Shown here one piece after another: positions 36,571-44,368 of a stretch of 45,322 bases of DNA. The stretch spans positions 1 to 45,322 of the forward strand of contig JADMJT010000022.1 in assembly GCA_018781585.1 (NCBI GenBank). Reading direction: 5' to 3'. The notes beneath the pieces were generated by a model. The model was given only the letters and a program-made list of their open reading frames with translations. It ran no database searches and had not been told where the DNA came from. Made by a program: the position numbers and the translations under genes. The stretch is from Burkholderiales bacterium (GTDB lineage Bacteria; Pseudomonadota; Gammaproteobacteria; Burkholderiales; Thiobacteraceae). Numbering within the stretch: position 1 is the first letter of the stretch; every line of letters begins with the position of its first letter.

Positions 36571-37467
36571 TTATGAACGAGTGGGTAGTAGTGGCAGCCA
36601 CGCCGCTGCCGGCGCAACGCCATACCAACTCCAACTTTTCGCGGCTTGCAGGGTGATGCGCTGAGTGCGTTCATGCACTTCTTCTTCGCGCAGATTCAAG
36701 AATTGACCAATTTCTTTGAAGTCGTCCGGTAGCCCGGCATCGAACCAATTGTTTGCGGAATGGCGTGCCAAGCGGCAGGCGAGCGCCACGTTTTTTGAAC
36801 GTGGCTGCTTAGCGTGTGTTTCATCCATCAGTAGTTGCAACAGCTTAGGTAAATGCCAGCGTTCGGCCAGCGCGAGTTGCAGATCTTGGCCGGGAAAACC
36901 TAACACACGCTTTTGTGCCTCGGCGCTGCGCAAGGTGGGGTCGGCGCGCATCATATCGCGGATAGTGAGCATTATTTGTGGCGCAAAACACCACATCAGA
37001 ATTTCCGCCAAGTCGCGCAGCAGCGCGGCGATGGCCACTTCATCCGACTCCATGTCATGCCGCAACATCGCCCAATCCTGTGCATACAAGGCAGCATGGC
37101 GTGCGCGGCTCATGCTGCGCATCACGCCGAATAGCGCATCCGGGTGATCCTTCAACGTGGATTCGATGGTGGGTAAACGCGCGAAATGGCGAAAAAAGGG
37201 CGTGGTGCCAAGCATCATCAAGGCGTGCGCAATAGTAGTAATTTCCATCGACTGACGCTTGCTGCGGTGCGTATGCAGATAGCGCAGCACCTTCAGTGTC
37301 ATCAGCGGATCGTGCATGATCGCATCCGCCAATTCGCGCCCATTCAGATTGTCTTCGTTGCCCTTGAACCGGATGAGTTCTTTCTCGGTGCGGGTGAGCA
37401 CCGGAATATCCGCCTGGTCGAAATACTCGACCCAAGCGGCGACATCTTTGAGCGGGCGCGTAATCAT
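36571..37467 (-). CDS. HDOD-domain signalling protein
   Basis: This 298-aa protein belongs to the HDOD family, relatives of HD phosphohydrolases that lack the catalytic metal site. Characteristic pieces are the N-terminal LADAIMHDPLMTLKVLRYLH and the central AALLRDLAEILMWCFAP. HDOD proteins usually act in signalling, often near GGDEF or two-component genes, as here. The ATG at 37467 is taken as start; a further 75 bases of open frame run into the palindromic repeat upstream. No clear RBS is seen. Confidence 0.82.
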   Translation of the reverse strand: MITRPLKDVAAWVEYFDQADIPVLTRTEKELIRFKGNEDNLNGRELADAIMHDPLMTLKVLRYLHTHRSKRQSMEITTIAHALMMLGTTPFFRHFARLPTIESTLKDHPDALFGVMRSMSRARHAALYAQDWAMLRHDMESDEVAIAALLRDLAEILMWCFAPQIMLTIRDMMRADPTLRSAEAQKRVLGFPGQDLQLALAERWHLPKLLQLLMDETHAKQPRSKNVALACRLARHSANNWFDAGLPDDFKEIGQFLNLREEEVHERTQRITLQAAKSWSWYGVAPAAAWLPLLPTRS

Positions 37468-37518
37468 GGCTTGAGTATAGATTAGCGGCAGATAAGCGGC
37501 TGACTTAATGGGGGTTTT

Positions 37519-37564
37519 GTAGCGCCGGCATCTTGCCGGCATGCCGGCTGGAAGCCGGCGCTAC
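37519..37564. repeat. REP-like nested palindrome
   Basis: The outer arms GTAGCGCCGGC (37519-37529) and GCCGGCGCTAC (37554-37564) are perfect inverted repeats. Inside them GCCGGCATGCCGGC (37535-37548) is itself a palindrome. The element lies between the 5' end of the HDOD gene and the 3' end of the histidine kinase gene. Its form is that of dispersed REP-type repeats; copy number in the genome cannot be seen here. Confidence 0.75.
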
Positions 37565-37573
37565 GAGCGGCGA

Positions 37574-39700
37574 TCAAACCACGGGCAAGGTTACCGTCAT
37601 CACGACTCCCGCCCCATCCTTGCGATTCTCAGCGCGCACGCCGCCGCCGTGGTATTCGGCGATTAGGCGCGCGATGTAGAGGCCAAAGCCCAAGTGCGGC
37701 TCGTCGTCTGTCTGCCGTGGACGTACCGAGACCATGGATTGGAACAGCTGCCCCGCCATCTCTGCGGGCAGGGGCGGGCCTTCGTTCGAGAGCGTGAGTA
37801 CTGCATGCTGCTTTTCGCACGCCAGCGCGATATCGATCGAGCTTTCCGCGCGGTGAAAATCCACCGCGTTCGAGATCAGCTTGTCCAGCATCTGCGCAAT
37901 TAAGTCGGGGCCGCCTGACAATAAAATCGGCTCCGACGGAATGCGCAAGTTGAAAGCTACGTCGGGATAAGCGCCGCGATAGCCTTCCACGCAACCCGCC
38001 ACCACCGGGATGAGATCGAATGTTTCGCGCTCGGTGTTTTGCAAAGCCTGCTCCAGTTGCCGCGCCTCGGTCATACGGGTGAGCAGCGTGTTCAGGCGGC
38101 GGATGCCGTCCTGCGCGCGCTCCATATAGATCCGCGCCTCGTCCGGCACCGATTGTTGCGCCAGGTTATCGAGCGAAGAGCGCACCACAGCGATTGGCGT
38201 GCGCAGTTCGTGCGATAGGCGCGAGGCCATATTCTCCAGATAGTGGTTGTACTGTCCGAGCCGCGCCAAGACGCTGGAAAAGCTCCGCGACAAATCACCG
38301 ATCTCATCCGTGGCCAGTGCGCTTTGCTTCAACCCGCCCACCACGCGGCCTTTAGCATCGATCGCTGCTTCTGCTTCGTTACTCAATTTGCGGATGCGAT
38401 AAGACAAGCGCGAAGCGAATAGCAACATACCCAGCGCAACGATTAAGAACACCGCCAACACGCTGGTAAACAGTTTTTCCAGCGCTTGGTTGCGCAGGGT
38501 GAGCACACTATTGGTGGTTTCTTCCGTCACGGCAGCACCGATGATTTGATCCTGCACCCAAATCGGATGCGCGCTAGAGACGATCACCGCCTGCCCATCC
38601 ATTGTGGCGCGCCGTCCGGTTTGCGGCACACCGCGCAGCGCGCTCTCGATTTCCCGGGTCTCAAGGCGAGATGCTTTCGCGGTGTCATCGGTAAATGCAT
38701 CGGTTGGTTGCTGGAGCAGACGCGCATAGATCGGTCGCAGCGTGTTTGCCTTGATGCGTTCCAGCAGCAAGGGTTGTATTGGCGCCAAGGCTTGCTGGGC
38801 CTGTTTCAAGCTGCCCATTTCCGCGATCACGCGTTGGCTTTTATCCACCACCCGTATCCGGCTCGTCGCGCGCCCCAAGCCTTGCACCACTTGTTGAATC
38901 TCGGGCGAGGGTACGATCAAGCGCCCCATGCCTTCGCGCTGAGTGACAATCGAGGTGCTGATCCAGGCATTGATCCCCGATTCGGGCGCGCTCACCTCTG
39001 CGATGGCGAACGACAGCTTTTCTCCCAACAGCGATTGCGGCAAAGACAGCTCGACGTTGTAGCCGCCGGGGGTTTCGCGCCATACCGTTCGGATGCGGGG
39101 CTCGGGCTCGCCCAAGGCAAGCTTGCCATCTTGAAATTGCACCGCATACGCCGCACCCGTGCCGGGCCGTAGGGGGCTCACGGTAAACCGTTTAAATTCA
39201 CCCTCGGGCGTGGTGAGCGCGAACTCAACATGGTCGGCTGACTCGAGCCAGCTATTTTGTGCTGCGCGGTAATGCACTTGCGCGTCGGTCACTTCAATCA
39301 ACGCATAGACATAGGCGCCATGTTGGCCGAGGCGCAGTTTAAACGCGGCGCTGCTGGCCGATTCTGAAGTAGGCGGCGGCGTGTAAGTGTGCGCTGCCAA
39401 TGTGGCTGGCCAATCGGATACTGCGCCATCCACCTCCATGGCCGCGGGCAGGGCAAACAGATATAAATCACCTGGCTCGTGCCAGGGCGAGGCATGCCCC
39501 GGTTGCGGCTCGAACAAGCGCGGCCGGTCGTGCAAGGCCGTGGCCACCGCCTGCGCCGTCGCCGCGACCGATTGCTCGTGGCCCTGGCGCAGCGCGCGCT
39601 CCACTTCTTTCACAAAGGAGAGGCCGACCCAGGGCACAGCGAGCAGGGTGAGCGAGACGAGCAGCAGTTTTGCGCGGATGCTAAAGCGGGGGGTGATCAT
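37574..39700 (-). CDS. pdsS: Sensor histidine kinase of the proteobacterial dedicated sortase type
   Basis: This 708-aa inner-membrane kinase starts with a membrane segment (LLLVSLTLLAVPWVGLSFV), followed by a large periplasmic region containing a CBM9-like module (EVDGAVSDWPATL, about residues 85-245), a second membrane segment (LFTSVLAVFLIVALGMLLF), a HAMP-like linker, and a kinase core with His497 in RLSHELRTPIAVV and the ATPase box GFGLYIARLIAEYHGG. The architecture matches the kinase of the proteobacterial dedicated sortase system. The ATG at 39700 is preferred over a TTG at 39724. The partner regulator gene lies upstream across a repeat element. Confidence 0.85.
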   Translation of the reverse strand: MITPRFSIRAKLLLVSLTLLAVPWVGLSFVKEVERALRQGHEQSVAATAQAVATALHDRPRLFEPQPGHASPWHEPGDLYLFALPAAMEVDGAVSDWPATLAAHTYTPPPTSESASSAAFKLRLGQHGAYVYALIEVTDAQVHYRAAQNSWLESADHVEFALTTPEGEFKRFTVSPLRPGTGAAYAVQFQDGKLALGEPEPRIRTVWRETPGGYNVELSLPQSLLGEKLSFAIAEVSAPESGINAWISTSIVTQREGMGRLIVPSPEIQQVVQGLGRATSRIRVVDKSQRVIAEMGSLKQAQQALAPIQPLLLERIKANTLRPIYARLLQQPTDAFTDDTAKASRLETREIESALRGVPQTGRRATMDGQAVIVSSAHPIWVQDQIIGAAVTEETTNSVLTLRNQALEKLFTSVLAVFLIVALGMLLFASRLSYRIRKLSNEAEAAIDAKGRVVGGLKQSALATDEIGDLSRSFSSVLARLGQYNHYLENMASRLSHELRTPIAVVRSSLDNLAQQSVPDEARIYMERAQDGIRRLNTLLTRMTEARQLEQALQNTERETFDLIPVVAGCVEGYRGAYPDVAFNLRIPSEPILLSGGPDLIAQMLDKLISNAVDFHRAESSIDIALACEKQHAVLTLSNEGPPLPAEMAGQLFQSMVSVRPRQTDDEPHLGFGLYIARLIAEYHGGGVRAENRKDGAGVVMTVTLPVV

Positions 39701-39746
39701 GTTATTTGTAACGCCATGATTCAAGTCTTGTAGTCATTAATCGCAC

Positions 39747-39837
39747 AAATCCCTCCTACCCTCCCTTTGCTAAAGGGAGGAATCATCTCAAAACAAAATT
39801 CAGAGGGCGCCCCCTTTGAAAAAGAGGGGTAGGGGGG
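39747..39837. repeat. MITE-like imperfect inverted repeat between kinase and regulator genes
   Basis: CCTCCCTTT (39760-39768) pairs with AAAGGGAGG (39772-39780), and CCCCTTT (39811-39817) with AAAGAGGGG (39821-39829). The outer ends AAATCCCTCCTACCC and GGGGTAGGGGGGTTT are also near-complementary, so the whole 91-bp region could fold on itself. No open reading frame is present. It looks like a small non-autonomous repeat inserted between two cotranscribed genes. Confidence 0.65.
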
Positions 39838-39917
39838 TTTTGCCATGCCATGAACTATGGAATCCCCAATAGGTAAACCCATTTCGTGGGTGTAAATAGA
39901 GCGCTTCTCCAACCCCC

Positions 39918-40607
39918 TCATTCCTTCCACCGATAGCCCATGCCATACAAAGTCTCGATGGCATCGAAGGCGCTATCGATTGCCACGAATTTTTTGCGGA
40001 TGCGTTTGATGTGCGAGGTGATCGTGGCGTCGTCCACGGTGAGCTTGGCTTCACTCATGAGGTGGTCGCGGTCTTTCATGTGGCCGGGGAATTTTGCCAG
40101 CGCATGCACCATCCAAAATTCAGTGAGCGTGAGCGGGATGGCTTGGCTATTCCAGCTTGCCGCCATGCGCTTTAAATCCAGCATCAATTTGCCGCGCGTC
40201 AGAACCTCGTCCGCATCGGCGTGCGTCGCCACGGCATCCATGCGCCGGAATAGCGCGCTGATGCGCGCCAGCAAATGCGGCAGGCTTACGTCCTTAGTGA
40301 GGTAGTCGTCGGCACCCATGCGCAAGCCGGCCACGGTGTCGAAATCGCTGTCGCGCGCGGTGAGAAAAATAATCGCCAATTTTTCCGACTTCGCGCGTAA
40401 ATCGCGGCACAAAGTGAAGCCGCCATCGATTTCATCTTCCAGACCAATGTCGATGATCGCCAGATCCGGCAGCCGCGTTTGCACACCGGCCATTGCCTCG
40501 CGCCGGTTGGCATAGTCGGCAACCTCATAGCCCTGGCGGCGCAGCGCATCGGCGTAGTTGGCCCGAATCGCGGGCTCGTCTTCCACAATCGCAATGGATC
40601 TTCCCAT
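39918..40607 (-). CDS. pdsR: Response regulator of the proteobacterial dedicated sortase type (OmpR/PhoB class)
   Basis: This 229-aa protein has a receiver domain with phosphoacceptor Asp53 (LAIIDIGLEDE) and a C-terminal winged helix ending HIKRIRKKFVAID...ETLYGMGYRWKE. The conserved lysine is followed by Asp (DDYLTKDVSLPHLLARI) instead of the usual Pro, as I recall for this regulator subfamily. The ATG at 40607 fixes the receiver start; an ATG at 40631 is an alternative. It is divergent from the small membrane protein/CreD unit, with a direct-repeat operator candidate in between. Confidence 0.87.
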   Translation of the reverse strand: MGRSIAIVEDEPAIRANYADALRRQGYEVADYANRREAMAGVQTRLPDLAIIDIGLEDEIDGGFTLCRDLRAKSEKLAIIFLTARDSDFDTVAGLRMGADDYLTKDVSLPHLLARISALFRRMDAVATHADADEVLTRGKLMLDLKRMAASWNSQAIPLTLTEFWMVHALAKFPGHMKDRDHLMSEAKLTVDDATITSHIKRIRKKFVAIDSAFDAIETLYGMGYRWKE

Positions 40608-40658
40608 GGCGGCGACTATACCCGATCTCATGCGCGTGTGAAGCGGGCCGAATCCGCT

Positions 40659-40678
40659 GCCACAATTTCGCCACAATT
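40659..40678. promoter_or_regulatory. 11-bp-period direct repeat, candidate response-regulator operator
   Basis: GCCACAATT occurs at 40659-40667 and again at 40670-40678, a spacing of 11 bp centre to centre, one helical turn. OmpR/PhoB-class regulators bind such tandem direct repeats as head-to-tail dimers. It lies 52 bp from the pdsR start and 87 bp from the start of the divergent unit. Confidence 0.55.
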
Positions 40679-40765
40679 CATCCCCGGCATGCCTGGATTG
40701 TCCCTGCCCGCGCCCGATTTGGGGGCTTAAATGGGCAGCGTCATCCACACCCAAGGAGCGCTGCT

Positions 40766-40993
40766 ATGAACACAAAATCCGCCAATGTTTTCACCCGCAC
40801 CGTTTACACCGATTTTTTACGTTTCATGCTGGCGAGCCTGGCTACCGGCATGGTCGCCGCTATGTTGTTGAGTTCGGCGGTGATCCTGCTGTCGGTACCG
40901 AAGGCTATTTCGAACGACGAAGTAATCACCAGCGACAGCGGTAAGCGCGTGCGCACCACCTGGGCCGGCTTGCCCGGCGCGGAGATGGCGTAA
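40766..40993 (+). CDS. Small single-span membrane protein upstream of the CreD-like gene
   Basis: This 75-aa protein has one hydrophobic segment (FMLASLATGMVAAMLLSSAV, about residues 20-43) and a polar C-terminus. I recognise no family. The ATG has a strong RBS (AAGGAGCG, 40753-40760), and the stop overlaps the CreD-like start by one base (TAATG), so it is very likely a real gene cotranslated with it. The coding frame could extend upstream but that part lies over the regulator's promoter region. Confidence 0.75.
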   Translation: MNTKSANVFTRTVYTDFLRFMLASLATGMVAAMLLSSAVILLSVPKAISNDEVITSDSGKRVRTTWAGLPGAEMA

Positions 40994-42240
40994 TGACGAA
41001 GCGACTGATTGCGATTGCCCTGGTATTCGGCGCGACCGCGCTGGCATGGATGATTTTGGGTGGCAGTATTTTCAGCCGCACGCATGAAACCGGTGGTCGT
41101 TTAAAAGATGGCGTGAGCGGCTTATGGGGCGGCGCGCAAATCCAAACTGCGCCCACCGCCACGCTTGCAGGAAAGGAGACTCGGCGAATTGAGAGCGAAG
41201 ATAAAAAGGGCAATCGCAAGTTCAAGCTGGTAGAAAGCGAATTCCAATCAGCTCTCCCGCTTGAAGCCAGCAAAATCAAAATCGGCTTCGATCTGGCGCA
41301 CCGGCAAAAGGGACTACTGTGGTATGCCACCTACAAAGTGCAATACGCGGGGCTGTATCGCTTCGTGAACGATAGCGGCAAGGCAGGCGACCTCACTATT
41401 ACTTTTCCCTTCCCCGACAAGCAAGCGGTGTATGACGATTTCGTGTTCCGCGCGCATAGCAAGGAGTGGAAAACCGCGCCGGCGCCCAGCGCAGGTTTCG
41501 TAAACGGCGTGCTCAGTTTAGCGCCCGGCGAGGCTGTGCAAGTTGAAGTTAGTTATCGTTCGCAAGGCCTGGATTCCTGGCGCTATCAATTCGGTTCCGG
41601 TGTGGGTGAAGTCAAAAATTTCCAACTCAATATGGATACCAATTTCCGCGACATCGATTTCCCCGCCGATGGCCTGGCGCCTGGCGTTAAAGAGAAAACC
41701 GACACCGGTTGGCGTTTGAGCTGGGACTACAAGCACTTGGTATCCGGTGCCAACATCGGCATGGTCATGCCGCAAAAGCTGCAACCCGGACCGCTCGCGG
41801 GGGAGATCGCTTACTTTGCACCGGTGTCGCTGCTGTTTTTCATCGTTGTTATGTTAGTGATCGGCGTGATGAAGCAGATCGACATACACCCCATGCACTT
41901 CGCGTTTATTTCAGCGGCGTTCTTCGCCTTCCACCTGCTGCTCGCCTACCTCGCGGATCAACTCGAATTCATTTGGGCATTCGGGCTATCCGCTGCCGTG
42001 TCGGTGTTCCTGGTAGTGAGCTACCTGCGCTTGATCTTCGGCAATCGCTTCGCCTTCGGCTACGCAGGCTTGGCCCAAGTCGTGTATCTGGTGCTGTTTT
42101 CCTACGCCTTTTTCTTCAAGGGCCTAACCGGCTTGACCATCACCGTGGGTGCGATTTTGACCTTGTTCGTGTTGATGCAAGTCACGGTGAAGGTGAATTG
42201 GAAGCAAGTTTTTGCGCAGAGGAGTGCTAGCGCCAGCTAG
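40993..42240 (+). CDS. CreD-family inner membrane protein
   Basis: This 415-aa protein has one N-terminal membrane segment (RLIAIALVFGATALAWMILG), a long periplasmic region (about residues 30-270) and a C-terminal group of about five or six membrane segments ending GLTITVGAILTLFVLMQVTV. The C-terminal part matches the CreD family, inner membrane proteins controlled by the CreBC two-component system in E. coli and linked to envelope integrity and beta-lactam response in other species. Function is not biochemically defined. It is cotranslated with the 75-aa protein and followed by a terminator. Confidence 0.82.
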   Translation: MTKRLIAIALVFGATALAWMILGGSIFSRTHETGGRLKDGVSGLWGGAQIQTAPTATLAGKETRRIESEDKKGNRKFKLVESEFQSALPLEASKIKIGFDLAHRQKGLLWYATYKVQYAGLYRFVNDSGKAGDLTITFPFPDKQAVYDDFVFRAHSKEWKTAPAPSAGFVNGVLSLAPGEAVQVEVSYRSQGLDSWRYQFGSGVGEVKNFQLNMDTNFRDIDFPADGLAPGVKEKTDTGWRLSWDYKHLVSGANIGMVMPQKLQPGPLAGEIAYFAPVSLLFFIVVMLVIGVMKQIDIHPMHFAFISAAFFAFHLLLAYLADQLEFIWAFGLSAAVSVFLVVSYLRLIFGNRFAFGYAGLAQVVYLVLFSYAFFFKGLTGLTITVGAILTLFVLMQVTVKVNWKQVFAQRSASAS

Positions 42241-42249
42241 CACGTTTGC

Positions 42250-42283
42250 CCGCCTGGGCCATTGGGCCTGGGCGGATTTTTTT
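42250..42283 (+). terminator. Rho-independent terminator after the CreD-like gene
   Basis: CCGCCTGGGCC (42250-42260) pairs with GGCCTGGGCGG (42265-42275), with two G-T wobbles, around loop ATTG. A run of seven T follows after one A. Confidence 0.82.
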
Positions 42284-42295
42284 GAGGAGAAAGCG

Positions 42296-42418
42296 ATGTT
42301 ACTAAGCTATTTAATTTATCGGTTTGCGTTGCCGCGCTATTTTACGAAGCAGCGTTATGAAGATGAGTCATGGTTGCTCGGTGCGGAAGCCTGGGTAGCA
42401 ACAGATAAAAACCGTTAA
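42296..42418 (+). CDS. Small open frame of 40 aa, unrecognised
   Basis: MLLSYLIYRFALPRYF begins a 40-residue peptide with an amphipathic start and polar tail. A strong RBS (GAGGAG, 42284-42289) lies 6 nt before the ATG. It follows the terminator of the CreD-like gene by 13 nt, so it would depend on read-through or its own promoter, which I do not see. I do not recognise a family. Confidence 0.4.
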   Translation: MLLSYLIYRFALPRYFTKQRYEDESWLLGAEAWVATDKNR

Positions 42419-42427
42419 GCAGTCACC

Positions 42428-42979
42428 ATGTTTATCGCACATTTACCCGCAGGCTATTTGATCTCAAAAGCGATGGTGGGAATGAATCATCTACGCCGCT
42501 TGAGTCAGCACGCCAAGCGCAGGCTGGTCGTGGCAGGCATGATCGGCGCGATCATACCCGACATTGACTTGCTGTATTTTTACCTCATCGATCATCGACA
42601 ACATGGCCACCATAGCTATTGGACGCATCTGCCGATTTTTTGGGTGGTCGCGATGCTGATATGGGCAGTGCTGTTTTGGAATCGAAGTCGCACCTGGTTT
42701 TGGCTCGGCACGGTTTTCGGCTCATCCGCGCTCGGGCATATGGTGCTGGATTCAACCGCCGGGGGGATACGCTGGCTGTACCCCGTATCGTTGGAATATT
42801 TCCGCTTAGCACATGTACAGGCAGGACAATCCTGGTGGGTGATGAATTTCGTATTGCATTGGACGTTTTGGTTGGAGATCGTGATTGTGGCGAGTGCGGG
42901 ACTGGTGTTTCTATGGTCGAGGCGGGCAGGATATATTTGTATGGCAGGAAAATCTGATTTATATTCTCTCTACCGTTGA
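42428..42979 (+). CDS. Membrane-bound metal-dependent hydrolase-like protein (YdjM/DUF457 family)
   Basis: This 183-aa protein has about four hydrophobic segments. Conserved polar motifs of the YdjM/DUF457 family are present: FIAHLPAGYLISK at the start, IGAIIPDIDLLYF, HHSYWTHLPIFW and ALGHMVLDS. These His/Asp clusters suggest a metal site at the membrane face, but no reaction is established for the family. It starts 9 nt after the small frame upstream, without an evident RBS. Confidence 0.8.
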   Translation: MFIAHLPAGYLISKAMVGMNHLRRLSQHAKRRLVVAGMIGAIIPDIDLLYFYLIDHRQHGHHSYWTHLPIFWVVAMLIWAVLFWNRSRTWFWLGTVFGSSALGHMVLDSTAGGIRWLYPVSLEYFRLAHVQAGQSWWVMNFVLHWTFWLEIVIVASAGLVFLWSRRAGYICMAGKSDLYSLYR

Positions 42980-43051
42980 TGATGGTTGCAGGTTCAGCGA
43001 CACCCCGCTATAAAAGATCCCGAAAAGGGGCATGCATAAGAGGATTCACGC

Positions 43052-43936
43052 GTGACCAGAAACAGCTATCGTCCTGCGCTTGGCACGATCGTGCTATTCC
43101 TGCTCTACCCCGCAATATCCCACGCCATCGATACTGAGCCGGGCGCATACACTGCCTTGCCGCATGGGGTGGATGCCTTGGGTATGTATTTTCAAAACGC
43201 GCATCGCAAGGAACGCTACTCGAATGGGGCTGCGCTGGCGGGTCGGCAAGAGCTGAATAGTACAACGGTGCAAGCGATTTACCGGAGTTATCGGCCGCTC
43301 GGCTCGTTGACGGCTGGCCCCGTAGTGATCGCGAGTTGTGGGCGGCAGGCGGCGGGCGGGGCGATTGCGGCGCTGGGGGAGGCGACGGGTTGCATCGATC
43401 CCATTTTTGGCGTGACGGTGTGGGCGATCAACGCGCCGGCGCAGAAAAATTATTTTGGTATTTCTCCCTATGTGGTTGCACCCATCGGTCACTACGATAA
43501 GAACAAAGGTTTGAATATGGGTGAGAACCGCTGGAAAGTCGGCGTCAACAGTGGGTATATCACGTCGTTGTCGGAGCGTTTTCTACTGGATGTAGTGGGT
43601 GACATCGTGTGGCATGGCAAGAATGATGAATACGGTGTGAGCGCCAGAACCCTCGAACAGAAACCGATTTATAACGCGCAAATTCATTTGCGCTATCAGA
43701 TCGACAGCACCAGTCGTGTGTCGATGTCGTATCTGCATGATTGGGGCGGAGAGAATTCGATTAACGGTGTTGAGCAACGCGACCGAAAAAATCAAGGACG
43801 GATACGCATCGGCGGCGCGAAGTTTTTTGACGCGAATAATCAACTACAAGTGGAGCTAGGCCGAGATACCAAGATAGCGAATGGTTTTAAGGAAGACAAT
43901 CGGTTGATTTTGCGTTATGTGAGGATTTGGCGTTAA
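43052..43936 (+). CDS. Outer-membrane MetA/phenol-degradation-type transporter protein
   Basis: This 294-aa protein begins with a signal peptide (GTIVLFLLYPAISHA) and continues as an amphipathic beta-strand pattern ending in an aromatic-containing final strand (NRLILRYVRIW), as expected for an outer membrane barrel. It resembles the phenol MetA-type family (Pfam Phenol_MetA_deg), whose members are often annotated as transporters without proof. The start is GTG at 43052 after AAGAGG. The gene ends 6 bp from the end of the convergent DUF2442 gene. Confidence 0.82.
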   Translation: MTRNSYRPALGTIVLFLLYPAISHAIDTEPGAYTALPHGVDALGMYFQNAHRKERYSNGAALAGRQELNSTTVQAIYRSYRPLGSLTAGPVVIASCGRQAAGGAIAALGEATGCIDPIFGVTVWAINAPAQKNYFGISPYVVAPIGHYDKNKGLNMGENRWKVGVNSGYITSLSERFLLDVVGDIVWHGKNDEYGVSARTLEQKPIYNAQIHLRYQIDSTSRVSMSYLHDWGGENSINGVEQRDRKNQGRIRIGGAKFFDANNQLQVELGRDTKIANGFKEDNRLILRYVRIWR

Positions 43937-43942
43937 GAAATC

Positions 43943-44368
43943 TTAAGCGGCGGCCAATTCTTTTTTCTTTTTCGGTCGTCCACCCAGCTTGCCATTCGCG
44001 CGCGCTGCGGCGGTCTTGGCTGCGCTCTTGTTTGCACCGCCTATTTTGCCGATCTGTGCTGCGATCCAGCGCTTGGATCCGAGGAAACCTTCGAGTAAAG
44101 CGGGGATATAGATGTCTGCATCAAGGCGCGGAAAGTGGATGCCTAAACCAGAAGGGCTAATTTCAGCACCCGTGAGATCGGCGGGATGCGCGTGCTCCAA
44201 CCCCTGTGCGTGTTTCGGTGAGAATGCGAGTTCAAGACCCGTCGCCAGGGTGATGACAACGCGCGATACGCGCCGGTCGTAACGAACCGAAACTGCGACT
44301 GGGAAGGCCGCTTTTTTCCCCACCCCGCGTTGGTTCGCGGCTGCAATTTCTTTATCGGTAATCGTCAT
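43943..44368 (-). CDS. DUF2442-family protein with basic tail
   Basis: This 141-aa protein carries a DUF2442 domain (VVITLATGLELAFSPKHAQG and the SPSGLGIHFPRLDADIYIP core). The C-terminal third is rich in Ala, Lys and Gly and ends LGGRPKKKKELAAA, a basic tail that could bind nucleic acid. It overlaps the upstream DUF4160 gene by 17 nt. DUF2442 proteins are often found beside DUF4160 proteins, and the pair is often proposed to be a toxin-antitoxin module; which partner would be toxic is unknown. Confidence 0.8.
   Translation of the reverse strand: MTITDKEIAAANQRGVGKKAAFPVAVSVRYDRRVSRVVITLATGLELAFSPKHAQGLEHAHPADLTGAEISPSGLGIHFPRLDADIYIPALLEGFLGSKRWIAAQIGKIGGANKSAAKTAAARANGKLGGRPKKKKELAAA

Noticed and set aside
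36376-36576. 66-aa and overlapping 87-aa plus-strand frames after the GGDEF/HD-GYP gene
   Set aside because: Arginine-rich composition without recognisable domain and no RBS; the region is a convergent gap.
38486-39172. 228-aa plus-strand frame opposite the kinase gene
   Set aside because: Antisense to a clear histidine kinase, with no domain and low-complexity composition.
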